NCBI GenBank assembly: GCA_037974665.1
Contig: CM075772.1
Location: forward strand, 39,584,552 to 39,648,551
Origin: Ehretia macrophylla
Taxonomy: Eukaryota; Streptophyta; Magnoliopsida; Boraginales; Ehretiaceae
Length of the DNA stretch: 64,000 nucleotides
Direction of reading: 5' to 3'
The position numbers and the translations under genes are program-made. The notes beneath the pieces were generated by a model. That model ran no database searches. It had not been told where the DNA came from and saw only the letters and a program-made list of their open reading frames with translations. Position 1 is the first letter of the stretch. Each line of letters starts with the position of its first letter. Positions 12,209 through 24,874 of this stretch are shown here, one piece after another.

Positions 12209-13840
12209 CTACATCTGATCTCGCCTCTCCCAAGTAGCTTCCTCGATACCGTGATGCTTCCACAATACCTTGACCATCGAAATCTTCTCCGACCTCAACT
12301 CTCGTTCCAACTGATCAAGAATACGAATCGGCCGCTCGTCATAAGTCAGATTCTCACGAAGCTGTAACGGCTCTGGCTTGAGAATTTGAGAAGAATCCGG
12401 ATTATATTTCCACAAATTAGACACGTGAAATAAATCGTGGACATTAGAGAAATTCTCCGGTAAAGCCAACCGATATGCTAACTTACCAACTTTGCCAGTA
12501 ATCTCAAACGACCCCACAAACCTCGGACTTAGCTTACCACCTTTACCATAACGAGCAAACCCCTTACGAGGAGACAATCTCAAGAAAACCCGATCTCCGA
12601 CTGCAAACTCCAAATCCCAATGACGCTTATCCGCATAACTCTTGAATATGCTCTGCGCCGTAAGCATTCTCTACTAGATCAACTGAACATTCTCGATCTT
12701 CTCTAGAAGCTCTGGCATAATAATCGGATCAATAGTCTTCATCTCCCCTACTTCATCCCAATACAAAGGTGAACGACACTTACGACCGTAAAGAGTTGCA
12801 AAAGGTGCCATCCCAATAGCATCTTGATAACTATTGTTATAGGCAAATTTGGCAAGTGGTAGATGTTTCTCCCAGTTCTTCTCGAAGTCCAAAACACAAG
12901 CCCTGAGCATATCTTCTAGAATCTGAATAGTCCTCTCAGACTGACCGTCGGTCTGTGGATGATACGCTATACTGAAGTTAAGCTGAGTACCCAAAGTCTC
13001 CTGAAGTTTCTCCCACAAACGAGAAGTAAAACGAGGATCTCGATCTGAGACAATACTAGATGGAATCCTGTGAAGTCTAACAATCTGATACAAATAAAGA
13101 CTCGTCAACTTTGTAACTTCATCTCTCATCCGCATCGAAATAAAGTGAGTTGTCTTCGTCAAACGATCCACGACAACCCAAACTGCATCGTTACCTCTCG
13201 GTGTTCTAGGAAAACCAGTGACGAAGTCCATCATAATATGCTCCCATTTCCACTATGGTATAGCCAACGGCTGAAGCAAACATGCTGGTCGTTGATACTC
13301 GGCTTTCACTCGCTGACAAGTCAAACATCTAGACACGAACTGAGCAACTTCTCTCTTCATATTATTCCACCAATAATGTTGCTTCAAGTCCCGATACATC
13401 TTGGTTCCACCAGGATGAATAGTATACTTAGAATTATGAGCCTTCTCCAGAATACCTCGCCTCAAGCCCGGTTCATCAGGAACACAAACCCTGTTCCGAA
13501 ACTGAAGAATACCATCCTCATGCACTTTGAAGTCAGACTGATAATCCGCGATCTGATCCTTGATCTTCTGAAGTTTAACATCAAGTTGCTGAGCTTCTCT
13601 TATATGAGACAACAATAAAGGCTGAATACGGAGATGTGAACACATCACCCCAACCTGAGTCAACTCCAGTCTCCAATAAGTGAATTCCTCAAGATCCTTC
13701 CATTTCTTGACAACCAAACAAGAAACACTCACCTTATGGCTAAGAGCGTCTACCACAACATTTGCCTTCCTAGGCAGATAGCTGATAGAACAATTATAAT
13801 CTCCAAGAAGTTCCATCCACCTCCGCTGATGCATATTCAA
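12209..13840 (-). pseudogene. A-minus pol: integrase region with chromodomain-like end
   Basis: Read on the minus strand, the part from 13840 to 13253 carries the tail of the RNase H region and the H-H-C-C zinc-binding domain of integrase (H-x8-H, then C-L-T-C). 13234-12674 is the catalytic core with the expected acidic residues in D-F-V-T-G, S-D-R-D-P-R and the glutamate of Q-S-E-R. 12667-12209 has the GPY/F-like module and a chromodomain-like end (W-K-H-H-G, A-T-W-E-R). This tail is typical of chromoviruses of the Tekay/Del group. Treated as a fossil: the region is broken in a few places. Confidence 0.85.
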
Positions 13841-13846
13841 CTCCTT

Positions 13847-14871
13847 CTATGAGAATAAATACTTAAGACTCTTATGATCAGTGAAAATCTCGAACTTACT
13901 ACCCCACAGATAATGACGCCACTTTTTCAATGAGAAAACAACAGCTGCCAACTCAAGATCATGAGTCGGATAATTCACCTCAAAAGGTTTCAACTTTCTA
14001 GATGCGTAGGCAATAACTCGACCATTCTGCATGAGAACACATCCTAAGCACTCCTTGGGTGTATCGTTGTAAATGACCATATTATCAGTCCCCTCTGGTA
14101 GAGCAAGTACTAGAGCAGTAGTCAATCTCTTTTTCAGTTCCTGAAACCCACTCTCACATTTCTCATCCCAAACAAAGCTAGTTTGTTTCTGAGTTAACTT
14201 AGAAAGTGGCCCGGCAATCTTCGAAAAGTCCTTGACAAACCTACGGTAATAACCCGCCAAGCCAAGAAAGCTACAAACCTCTGAAACATTCTTCGGACGT
14301 TTCCAAGACATCACCGATTCTATCTTAGTGGGATCTACAGAAATACAGCTCTGTGTGATAACATGACCAAGAAAAGATATGCATTGCAGCCAAAATTCAC
14401 ATTTGCTGAACTTGGCAAACAACTGATGCTTTTGCAGCTTTTGTAAGACAAGTCGTAGATGTTGTTCGTGCTCCGATTCAGACTTAGAATAAACCAAGAT
14501 ATAGTCAATAAAGATCACCACGAACTGGTCCAAGTATGGCTGAAAAACCCGATGCATAAGGTCCATAAATGTTGTCGGAGAATTAGTTAATCCAAAGGGC
14601 ATAACTACAAACTCATAATGCCCGTACCGAGTCCTGAAGGCAGGCTTAGGAACATCCTCCGTGCGAATCCGAAGCTGATAATACCCCTGCCTCAAGTTAA
14701 ACTTAGAGTAGACTTTGGCTCCTTGAAGTTGATCAAACAACTCGTCAATCAGTGGCAAAGGATACTAGTTCTTGATGGTCACTTGATTCAAACCATGATA
14801 ATCAATACACAATCTCAAGATACCATCCTTCTTCTTCACAAATAAAATAGGTGCTCCCCACGGTGAAGAAC
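13847..14871 (-). pseudogene. A-minus pol: reverse transcriptase and RNase H region
   Basis: Minus-strand frame with typical gypsy RT blocks ([21 protein letters not shown]), then the thumb/connection ([11 protein letters not shown]) and RNase H ([15 protein letters not shown]). The upstream RT start is on the far side of the insertion 14872-22585, at 22591-22930. Part of a broken element. Confidence 0.85.
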
Positions 14872-17345
14872 TGTGAAACCCCACTTTTCTGCTTTAACTC
14901 GATTTACGTGTTTTATCTCGTTTTACGTGCATTTGACCTGTTTATGTGTTATATGACCTAGAATGTTATAATTTTGATGTCAATACTTCTAATACGTGCT
15001 AAATGTGCATTCATGAAATTTTCATAAAAAACGGAGTCAGAAATTTTATCGTCGATTTTTAGTGAATAGTATTTTCGAAACACGTCCGCTATAATTTTTA
15101 AACTGGTCTTTTTAACCCTTCTAGACCTAGTCCACGGACTTTAATAGACCTGTGTTTGATGAAAATGGTTTCAAAATCGGCTTAAGAATTTATTAGGGTT
15201 TTTACACCGACTTTTGCGAAAATCGAGTTTTAAGCCGACTCGGGTGAAATTGTTGGATTGTAAAACTTCTTGTCACCTAAAAATAATCCACTTGAGATAT
15301 CTTGGGGGTGGCATAATTATTTTTAACTTGGTGAGCACTAAAATGCAATTAAAGTCATTAAAAACACAAAAATACTAATTAAAACTAACTTTGACTTTGC
15401 ATTTTTTTAATTGACCAAGCTTTTAAATACTCCTTGTCATCAACACACACTCACACAACACAAAACACACTCCTCAAACACACACAAGGCCGAGAGAAAA
15501 GAGGGAGAAAAAGAAAGAGAAAAACTCAAGCTTTCAATCCAATTTTTCAAAGAAAAACCTAGTTTTTGTCCGTGAAACTTCGCACCGACTTGGATTCTGC
15601 TTGTTGGGCACGCATAGCACGCATTCCTAGGCTTATATCGCATCTAAGGTGAGAGAAAAATTCTAGATCTCAAAATGTCATTTTTGTGTTTTTGCGTATA
15701 AATGAAGATTGAACCGTTAGAATTGAAATCTGATGTTAGATTATTGCTCCTTGCATGCTAGGGATCATTATATACTAATACTACGAATTTCTGTCGGATG
15801 TAGCATAATTTTTATTTTCCGGGTATTTAATTTTGATTAAAATGTTCAAAGTTGAATTAAATGAGTTGTGTTGATCGAAATCGATTGCCGTCGATTTCTA
15901 AATACTTGATAATTACGTATTAGCGCTGTTGTAATGCCGAATTTTCGATTACATTGTTCGTGTGAAAATCCGGAAATTTCAGCCTAGGTGCCTTGAGGTT
16001 TTAGGGTTATCGGGCATGATTTGGAGGTGTTATGGTGGATTTCCGAGAGGGTTAATGTAGTAGGTTGAATGGGTGAGTGATAGAAACTGATTTGGCAATG
16101 TTTGGATTAGTAGATTGTAAGTTATGAATTTTAGAAGTTTAGGTTGTCATTCTTTAATTTCTTGAACGATGCCTTTAGATGGTTGGGTGGTGTTGAGTGA
16201 TTGAATTGTGAGTTGTTGATGGGTAAATTAGAGTTTGATTGTGTGTTTAATGCATGTTCGGTTAGATGGCCTACTTTGTCATCTAACTCAGTTGTTTGCT
16301 GTTTAATGTTATTTTGATGTTATTTTGATGTTATATTGATGTTTTATTGATTGATTATTGAGTACGGGAATCGGGCACTTTTGTTGCTGATCTCTCGGAA
16401 TATTGATGATTGATGTTTATTATTATTGCTGGGTCTCTGGTATGTGTGTGCCACCTCTCGGGCAGCATCGGGCTGTCGGGTTGATAACGGCATGACTATC
16501 AGAGATCGCCTCCAGCTCGCATGACGGAGGTGTCATGGAGGGCGAGGTTATTGGGGGTACCCCGGGTGCGTGAGTAATGGGGAGTTACAAGAAGAATGGT
16601 TGAGATCGTGATGGCGTTTGGAGCTACACCAACTAGAGAGAGTATCCTTTATTGAATGGTCATATAGTTATGTGATGATAGTATTATTTATGTTATTGTG
16701 TGTTTACTGACTCAAAGGATTATTCCAAGGAGTTTAGTAGACCTTGCTCGAGATCTATCGGATCCTCACTGGGCTTATTTATATAAGCTCACTCTCTATT
16801 ATTGCATGCATACAAGTGTACTTTTACAGGATTACGGGTACGTGCCTCCTGAAGAGGAGAATGTGGAAAACGTGTCTTACGTGGATGAGTCCTATGTTCC
16901 AGAGTCTTATCCATGATGTCGTACATGTTTTATTATCTTGTAAATTAACTTAGTAAACTTTTATCTGCTTTGTAGTTTATAATGTATAAGATGTTGATAA
17001 GTTAATGAATTAGTTGATGTTGTCTTAGTAGCTTTTCTTTTGTTTATGATTAGGTTGCTAGATTGGCTCAATATGTTTTTGTATTGTATATTAAGGGTTA
17101 ATGTATTATGTTGGAACGGAGGCGCATAACTATGAATGAGTTGATGAAAGAATGTTTAATATATGAAATGGTTGCGTTGTATGTTGTTAGTTTGATTGTG
17201 GAGTTGGTTGGTGATTTGTGGAGTTTGATGTATGTTGTTATTAAGGGTTGGTTTAGAGCCCTGATGTTCATATTACTGTCGTTATGCTGCCGAAATTCCG
17301 TTGCGTCCTGACTGATTGTAAGAGGGGTCGAGTTGGGGCGTGACA
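14872..17345 (+). repeat. 5' LTR of the 14872-22585 element
   Basis: 2474 bp. A TATA-like TTTTAAATA is near 15421. There is an A/C-rich untranslated leader, a donor-like site (CTAAG/GTGAGAG, intron start 15649), a GC-rich island (about 16430-16600) and the short conserved ORF (16806-16916). Confidence 0.9.
16806..16916 (+). CDS. Conserved short ORF in family A LTR, copy 2 (36 codons)
   Basis: Same M-H-T start, D-Y-G-Y-V-P-P core and E-S-Y-P end as the other copies, with three extra codons (a 9-base in-frame difference) before S-Y-V-D-E-S. The frame is preserved despite the length change, which is the pattern expected of coding sequence. Unproven. Confidence 0.35.
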   Translation: MHTSVLLQDYGYVPPEEENVENVSYVDESYVPESYP

Positions 17346-20132
17346 TTTAGTGGTCACAGAGCGCATGTTAGCTGTCAGCTGGGGTATCCTCGGAATGTGG
17401 GTAGTGGTCTAAGCATGCAAGTATGTATTAAGTGAAAGAAAAGTGAAAGATATGTTAATATGTTTATGTGATTAATTTACTTATGTGTCTAACTTTCTAT
17501 GTGACCAATATGCCTTGTGTGTTAAGTGAATTAATGTGGTCAATATGTTTTATGTGATAACGTGTTATACGTACTCAATGTGTTGTAATTAATGTGCATT
17601 ATGTGATTAATGTGTATTATGTGACAATTGTGTTTTATGTGATTTTGTGCCTTGTGTGAAGTTAGTTGTTTATGTGCTTTTAATTGTTTATAACTAGATT
17701 ATGTGAAACAACGTGCTTTAGGTGCTCAATGTACTTTAAGTGACCAATGTGAGTTACGTGATCAACTTGTCTTATGTGAAGTTTGTTGCTTATGTGACTT
17801 TAATTGTTTATAACTTACTTCTGTGATATAACCTGTTTATGTGATGTTGGCTTCTTATATGTTGAATTGTGTGTTATGTGATAATGTTGCATTGTATGAT
17901 AATTGCGCATTACGTTATACTTGTCTTTCATATGATATAGTTGCATACATGTTTTAACTCGTGAGTGACCTTTTAATGTCTAGGGTGGTTGTAAGAATTT
18001 TCGGAAATAGAGATAGGCCATGATTTTGAATTATTATTATTCTAGAAGTTTATCAGTTAGATTTTAATTGTTATGTTTATGGATTTTAGTTTCGGCTTAG
18101 TGGAATGATCTTGATGTTCCTTTAGCGAGAATGAAGTTGTTCGAGGAAAATAGCAATGTATCTTGATGATTATAATTACTTTTGTTGCCATGTTTAACTT
18201 GTTATTACTTGGAGATGAATTATAAGTTGAGGTTTCCATGAGGTTGTGATTAGACATTTTTGGAGTCTCAACTCAGATTATACTTTCTTGAGGTTAATTT
18301 AGAATGAATTTATTTGAGGAATTAGTGATGTATATTTGTGAATGGAATGAAGTGTTGTATAACATGTGAATACTTCTACTATTTGGGATTGCTATATTAT
18401 TAATGGATATTTTGGAGTTTTGATCTTTAAACCTTGGAAACAATTGGAGTGATTCCTGACTAAAGTTACTTTATTTGAAGATGTAATTGTTGGGAGATAG
18501 AATTATTTGAGGAAATAAGAATGCATTTCGGTGGCTGAACATTTACTTACCTACATCAAGCTTTTGAGTTCTAGGTGGTATGACTTTCTAAATTGTTGAT
18601 TGAGGATTCTCTTGTGTTATAATGGGTTAGTATGAATCTGTATTGTGTTATCAGATTTTGGAGTCTTCATTAGTTAATCTTGTTGGGTAATCGGTGAATT
18701 ATCTTGTTTAGTGATTGGTCTGGTACGGAATGTAAAATTTTGGAGTGATTTATCTTGTTTGGTGATTGTTATGACTCCTTAGATTCTCTAGATCTCCTTA
18801 GTGTCTTGTTTTGGAGGAAGATAGATTGTAGGATTTGACTTGTTGGTGTTTAAGTGTGTAGGTGGGACACCCCTTTGTGCTTCCTATTCTATCAGTCTTA
18901 TTATTTTCTTTTACTCTATTCTCACTTATTTGAGAGAGAGTTACACTTTTCTAGCATATCAATTGTTTCTTGAAAGTTTTGCTTATTGGATTAATGGATC
19001 CTATACTCATTTGACATTGTTTCCATTCTTAACATTCATATTTGCTTTTTATAGCAATGTCGCTTATTGGAGTTAAGGTTTGAGACTTCTATATTTCATT
19101 CTATATCTCTAGCCATTCGTTTCAATATTTCATTTCATCCTATTACTATTCATTTGAAAGTAATTTTTCCTTTGGTATACCATTTTACTTATTCGATTTC
19201 ACTTGTTTGATGTACTCCTTACCTGAGTACATCATTGTCATTCTTGTTGATCTTTGTTAATTCTATTGTTTTATTATTAAATCCAGAGTCATTACTTTGC
19301 TTGTAATTGCTCACTCAAAGTACTCGGCACTGTCCTATTGTTATCATTTCTTATTCGTACTTCTTTGGTATTGCGTGCTGAGATACTCTTGCCACTCATG
19401 TTTCTATTGAATTAATCATCTCTTATCTCTTAATTTCATTTCACCTCAAGTACAACTTACTTTTTGGTTCCTTGAACAATCATTGAGAATTGAAATATCT
19501 ACTTGTTCAGGAATTTTTGTTTAACATACTCAGCACTGTGTTGACTCGTCATCATCCTTTGTTCGTACTTATTTAACTGATAGGTGCTGAGACATTTCTT
19601 ATCTTAGTTATCATGCTTCCTTATTAAACTATTAGCCTCTTGATTCTCTAACTTGTTTGACCTCTTGCTCCCTTGATTGTTGGCTCAAATATGACTTTCC
19701 ATATTCTTAATTCCTCGTAAATGTCATAAGAGCCATATTCTGACCAATGTCACTTTTGAGATATTTCTTTGATCAGTAATCATTCATGTTATCGTGATTG
19801 AGTTTTTAAAACCCTCGGGGTGTTCATAGAGCTCTTTTGTGTAGTAGGGGGTGATTGATAATTAGTGGTGTCATGCTAGGACTTTGGAGTTGTGATTTCT
19901 TTCATATGCAATAAGATATTAGGTAGGAGAGAATTATGAATTGGAGATTGTCTTGGAACTATGATCATCAACTTGCAGTCAACAGAGGTTGTTCTTTTGA
20001 GGTCTTTGGTTAGGTGTCATCCTAGGAGATAAATAAGAACTAAGAGAAGTATTATTAAGTGTAACGATTGAGGATTTAATTGTCTGTCAGTTCGAGAATT
20101 GCGCGGACGCAATTGTTTTAAGGAGGGGAGAA
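17346..20132 (+). repeat. Interior of the 14872-22585 element, non-coding
   Basis: Begins with the PBS-like word, then about 550 bp of irregular TATGTGA-like repeats, then AT-rich sequence. The last third (19080-20100) is T/C-rich and recurs at 27308-28330 in element F. It ends in a polypurine tract. No protein domain was found. Confidence 0.8.
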
Positions 20133-22585
20133 TGTGAAACCCCACTTTTCTGCTTTAACTCGATTTACGTGTTTTATCTCGTTTTACGTGCATTTGACCT
20201 GTTTATGTGTTATATGACCTAGAATGTTATAATTTTGATGTCAATACTTCTAATACGTGCTAAATGTGCATTCATGAAATTTTCATAAAAAACGGAGTCA
20301 GAAATTTTATCGTCGATTTTCAGTGAATAGTGTTTTCGAAACACGTCCGCTATAATTTTGAAACTGGTCTTTTTAACCCTTCTAGACCTAGTCCACGGAC
20401 TTTAATAGACCTGTGTTTGATGAAAATGGTTTCAAAATCGGCTTAAGAATTTATTAGGGTTTTTACACCGACTTTTGCGAAAATCGAGTTTTAAGCCGAC
20501 TCGGGTGAAATTGTTAGATTGTAAAAATTCTTGTCACCTAAAAATAATCCACTTGAGATATCTTGGGGGTGGCATAATTATTTTTAACTTGGTGAGCACT
20601 AAAATGCAATTAAAGTCATTAAAAACACAAAAATACTAATTAAAACTAACTTTGACTTTGCATTTTTTTAATTGACCAAGCTTTTAAATACTCCTTGTCA
20701 TCAACACACACTCACACAACACAAAACACACTCCTCAAACACACACAAGGCCGAGAGAAAAGAGGGAGAAAAAGAAAGAGAAAAACTCAAGCTTTCAATC
20801 CAATTTTTCAAAGAAAAACCTAGTTTTTGTCCGTGAAACTTCGTACCGACTTGGATTCTGCTTGTTGGTCACACATAGCACGCATTCCTATGCTTATATC
20901 GCATCTAAGGTGAGAGAAAAATTCTAGATCTCAAAATGTCATTTTTGTGTTTTTGCGTATAAATGAAGATTGAACCGTTAGAATTGAAATCTGATGTTAG
21001 ATTATTGCTCCTTGCATGCTAGGGATCATTATATACTAATACTACGAATTTCTGTCGGATGTAGCATAATTTTTATTTTCCGGGTATTTAATTTTGATTA
21101 AAATGTTCAAAGTTGAATTAAATGAGTTGTGTTGATCGAAATCGATTGCCGTCGATTTTTAAATACTTGATAATTACGTATTAGCGCTGTTGTAATGCCG
21201 AATTTTCGATTACATTGGTCGTGTGAAAATCCGCCTAGGTGCCTTGAGGTTTTAGGGTTATCGGGCATGATTTGGAGGTGTTATGGTGGATTTCCGAGAG
21301 GGTTAATGTAGTAGGTTGAATGGTTGAGTGATAGAAACTGATTTGGCAATGTTTGGATTAGTAGATTGTAAGTTATGAATTTTAGAAGTTCAGGTTGTCA
21401 TTCTTTAATTTCTTGAACGATGCCTTTAGATGGTTGGGTGGTGTTGAGTGATTGAATTGTGAGTTGTTGATGGGTAAATTAGAGTTTGATTGTGTGTTTA
21501 ATGCATGTTCGGTTAGATGGCCTACTTTGTCATCTAACTCAGTTGTTTGCTGTTTAATGTTATATTGATGTTATATTGATGTTTTATTGATTGATTATTG
21601 AGTACGGGAATCGGGCACTTTTGTTGCTGATCTCTCGAAATATTGATGATTGATGTTTATTATTATTGCTGGGTCTCTGGTATGTGTGTGCCACCTCTCG
21701 GGCAGCATCGGGCTGTCGGGTTGATAACGGCATGACTATCAGAGATCGCCTCCAGCTCGCATGACGGAGGTGTCATGGAGGGCGAGGTTATTGGGGGTAC
21801 CCCGGGTGCGTGAGTAATGGGGAGTTACAAGAAGAATGGTTGAGATCGTGATGGCGTTTGGAGCTACACCAACTAGAGAGAGTATCCTTTATTGAATGGT
21901 CATATAGTTATGTGATGATAGTATTATTTATGTTATTGTGTGTTTACTGACTCAAAGGATTATTCCAAGGAGTTTAGTAGACCTTGCTCGAGATCTATCG
22001 GATCCTCACTGGGCTTATTTATATAAGCTCACTCTCTATTATTGCATGCATACAGGTGTACTTTTACAGGATTACGGGTACGTGCCTCCTGAAGAGGAGA
22101 ATGTGAAAAACGTGTCTTACGTGGATGAGTCCTATGTTCCAGAGTCTTATCCATGATGTCGTACATGTTTTATTATCTTGTAAATTAACTTAGTAAACTT
22201 TTATCTGCTTTGTAGTTTATAATGTATAAGATGTTGATAAGTTAATGAATTAGTTGATGTTGTCTTAGTAGCTTTTCTTTTGTTTATGATTAGGTTGCTA
22301 GATTGGCTCAATATGTTTTTGTATTGTATATTAAGGGTTAATGTATTATGTTGGAACGGAGGCGCATAACTATGAATGAGTTGATGAAAGAATGTTTAAT
22401 ATATGAAATGGTTGCGTTGTATGTTGTTAATTTGATTGTGGAGTTGGTTGGTGATTTGTGGAGTTTGATGTATGTTGTTATTAAGGGTTGGTTTAGAGCC
22501 CTGATGTTCATATTACTGTCGTTATGCTGCCGAAATTCCGTTGCGTCCTGATTGATTGTAAGAGGGGTCGAGTTGGGGCGTGACA
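20133..22585 (+). repeat. 3' LTR of the 14872-22585 element
   Basis: 2453 bp, near-identical to 14872-17345. Carries the same island and short ORF. Confidence 0.92.
22046..22156 (+). CDS. Conserved short ORF in family A LTR, copy 3 (36 codons)
   Basis: Same frame as 16806-16916 with two amino-acid differences. Intact from M-H-T-G-V to E-S-Y-P and stop. Being the partner LTR of one young element, it adds little independent evidence beyond copy 2. Confidence 0.35.
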   Translation: MHTGVLLQDYGYVPPEEENVKNVSYVDESYVPESYP

Positions 22586-22590
22586 AGAAC

Positions 22591-22930
22591 TCTGCTGAAT
22601 GAAACCTTTCTCTATTAACTCCTGCAATTGAGTCTTCAGCTTCTTCAACTCAGCTAGTGCCATCCAGTACGCTGATTTTGAAATAGGTTAAGTACCGGGA
22701 ATAAGATTAATCACAAACTCCACATCTCTCTCTGGCGGTAACCCTGGCAACTCCTCGGGAAATACATTGGGATATTCCCGAATAATAGGAACTTCCTCCA
22801 GCTGTTGCTTATCAGATGGCTTGTTGATCAAATAAGCAAGATAACCCGAACACCCCTTACTTACCAACTTAACAGCTTTAGTTGCTAAGATAACAAAACT
22901 TGTCTTAGCACCCCGGTTCCCTACTACCTC
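22591..22930 (-). pseudogene. A-minus pol: start of reverse transcriptase region
   Basis: Minus-strand sequence between the protease frame and the insertion site of the 14872-22585 element. It corresponds to the linker and first RT blocks also seen in element G at about 38410-38790. Fossil fragment. Confidence 0.7.
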
Positions 22931-22939
22931 AACTACTGG

Positions 22940-23311
22940 CTAATCTGGCAAACGAAACTGTATAACCTTTGTTCTACAGTTCAACTGGGCATCATACTTA
23001 GAAAGCCAATCCATACCCAAGATAACATCGTACCCCCGAATAGGAAATAAGATAAGGTCCGAAGGAAAATTATACCCCTTAACATGTATTATACAATCCT
23101 TACAAACAAGGCCAGTCACATACTTATCAGTCGAAGAGGTACTAATCTCAACCACATAAGACAGTATTTCAGGTTGCACATTAACACGTTGCACACAAAT
23201 AGGAGTAATGAAAGAATGCGTAGCACCAGAATCAATCAACACTTTAACAAGTTGATCAAGTATAAGGAAATTACCTTCCACAACTGCAGTCTCCTCATGC
23301 ATCTCTTCCAA
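22940..23311 (-). pseudogene. A-minus aspartic protease region
   Basis: 123-codon minus-strand frame with the retropepsin-like signature L-I-D-S-G-A-T-H-S-F and the downstream I-L-G-M-D-W-L, as in plant gypsy proteases. The homologous region of element G is 38055-38408. Confidence 0.85.
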
Positions 23312-23329
23312 GTCAACTGCGTAGGCCCG

Positions 23330-24580
23330 AGCCTAAACCCGCTGCTGCTGAGGTGCACTGCCCGCAGGTCTACCTTGATAATCCTGAGTCGCTACCCGAC
23401 CCTCAATCCTCTGATATCTAGGGCAATCCCTTGCCCTATACTAATTGCTACCGCAACCCAAACAAGCCTCTGACTTCACCCTGCAGCCGGCCTCCACATG
23501 GCCCTGGTGCTTGCAATAAGTACACTACGGCGATGATGTACTGACACTACCCCTAGAAGAACCAGAAGCTGAAGAAGCAGCTGTACCAGCCTACTGCTGA
23601 TGTCTAACAAAACTAGGCCTGTATTGACCCTGAGACTGGGCCGGCTTAAACTGAGACTGAGCCTGGTAAGACCCCTGCTGAAACTGTGGCCGATAATAAC
23701 TCTGCTAACCCTGCGGTCTGTAAAAACCCTGCTGAGCTGGCAGCCTGTACGCACCCTGTTGTACGGGAGGCCTATACACTCCCTGCTGACCCTATGGCTG
23801 AAATGGCCTCTTGCTAGGCTGGCTAGATACAATCTATTCCCCCTTTCTCTTCTCCAGTCTAGAAGTTGCATCAAAGGCCTCCGTAAGTATATCATACTGA
23901 TTCAGGGCCATCGCATCCTGAATCTCGAGCCTCAACCCCAACATGAATCTACGAGTCTTACGTTCCTCGTCAGCCACATACTCTAGTGCATACTGGGACA
24001 ACCTAGTAAAAGTGGCCTCATACTAAGCCACTAAAGCATCTCTCTGCACTAAGGCTAGAAACTATGCCTCTCTCTGCTCCCTCGTGATCCTCGAGACATT
24101 CTTTGCCCGGAAAGCTAACAGAAAGGTACCCCAAAAATATGGAATACCCTGAGTCGCCCAGCTAGTCCTCACCGTGCGCCACCATTCTTCTGCCTCATCA
24201 TCCAACAAGTACACAGCAAAGGTGACCTTCTGCTCATCGGTATAATCCATAGGGTCAAAAATCTTCTCCACCTTACTAATCCACGCCTCAGCCTTCCGAT
24301 CATCCAGTTCCCCCTGAAACCGCGGTGGATAATACCCTAAAAACTCTTTCAGTGTACCACACCTATGGTACCCACCTTGTATGTTCAGTAACTGATTCTG
24401 CAATGCCTGGGTTTGGGCAGCCTGCCTTGCCAGTAACTGTGCCTACCCAACCATGATCTCGGTAAACCTATCAAAAGCTACTCTGAAGTGATCATCATCC
24501 CTAACTTGGCTTGGTGCCACATTTCTCGGAACCTCATCAATCACCTCAAGCCTACCTCTGGTCCTCGGTCTACCCGTCAT
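23330..24580 (-). pseudogene. A-minus gag region
   Basis: The start codon is read at 24580 (M-T-G-R, same beginning as gag of element G). The capsid-like retrotrans-gag segment is at about 24400-24060 (F-L-G-Y-Y-P, W-I-S-K-V-E, E-E-W-W). The nucleocapsid-like end is Q/G/P-rich with a CCHC zinc knuckle near 23525-23481 (C-x2-C-x4-H-x4-C). Broken in several places. Confidence 0.8.
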
Positions 24581-24856
24581 TCTACTAATCAAAGAGTTAG
24601 CACAGGTTATAGCACATTAACAAACTATGAACAACTATTAACACATAAACAACAAACTCATATACAACACATAAATCACTTAAGTATCAATCACATAAAC
24701 AAATTAGTCACATAATCACATAAGCACTAAATCACATAATCACTTAATCACCTAGCCATATTGACACATAGTTCACTTTTCATTCACTTCATACATACTT
24801 TCATACTAAGACCATTACCCACAATCCGAGAATACCCCGGCTGCCAACTAACATGC

Positions 24857-24868
24857 ACTCCGATACCA
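24857..24868 (-). other. Primer-binding site of A-minus
   Basis: On the minus strand TGGTATCGGAGT, six bases after the 5' LTR end; a close variant of the tRNA-Met type site. Confidence 0.75.
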
Positions 24869-24874
24869 CTTAAA

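Larger units (their letters stand above)
14872..22585 (+). mobile_element. Complete young LARD-like element, family A LTRs
   Basis: LTRs 14872-17345 and 20133-22585 flank a 2.8 kb non-coding interior. Target duplication AGAAC at 14867-14871 and 22586-22590; it lies in the RT region of A-minus. A PBS-like word follows the 5' LTR (17351-17363, one altered stretch relative to TGGTATCAGAGC), and the tract AAGGAGGGGAGAA precedes the 3' LTR. The LTRs are nearly identical by eye (about 98-99 percent), so this is among the youngest insertions here. Structurally it looks whole, but it encodes no gag or pol domain. Confidence 0.92.

Noticed and set aside
16698-16805. Longer start for the short LTR ORF (72 codons, copies at 16698 and 21938)
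   Set aside because: The upstream start is shared only by the two near-identical LTRs of one young element, while the M-H-T start is present in all six copies.
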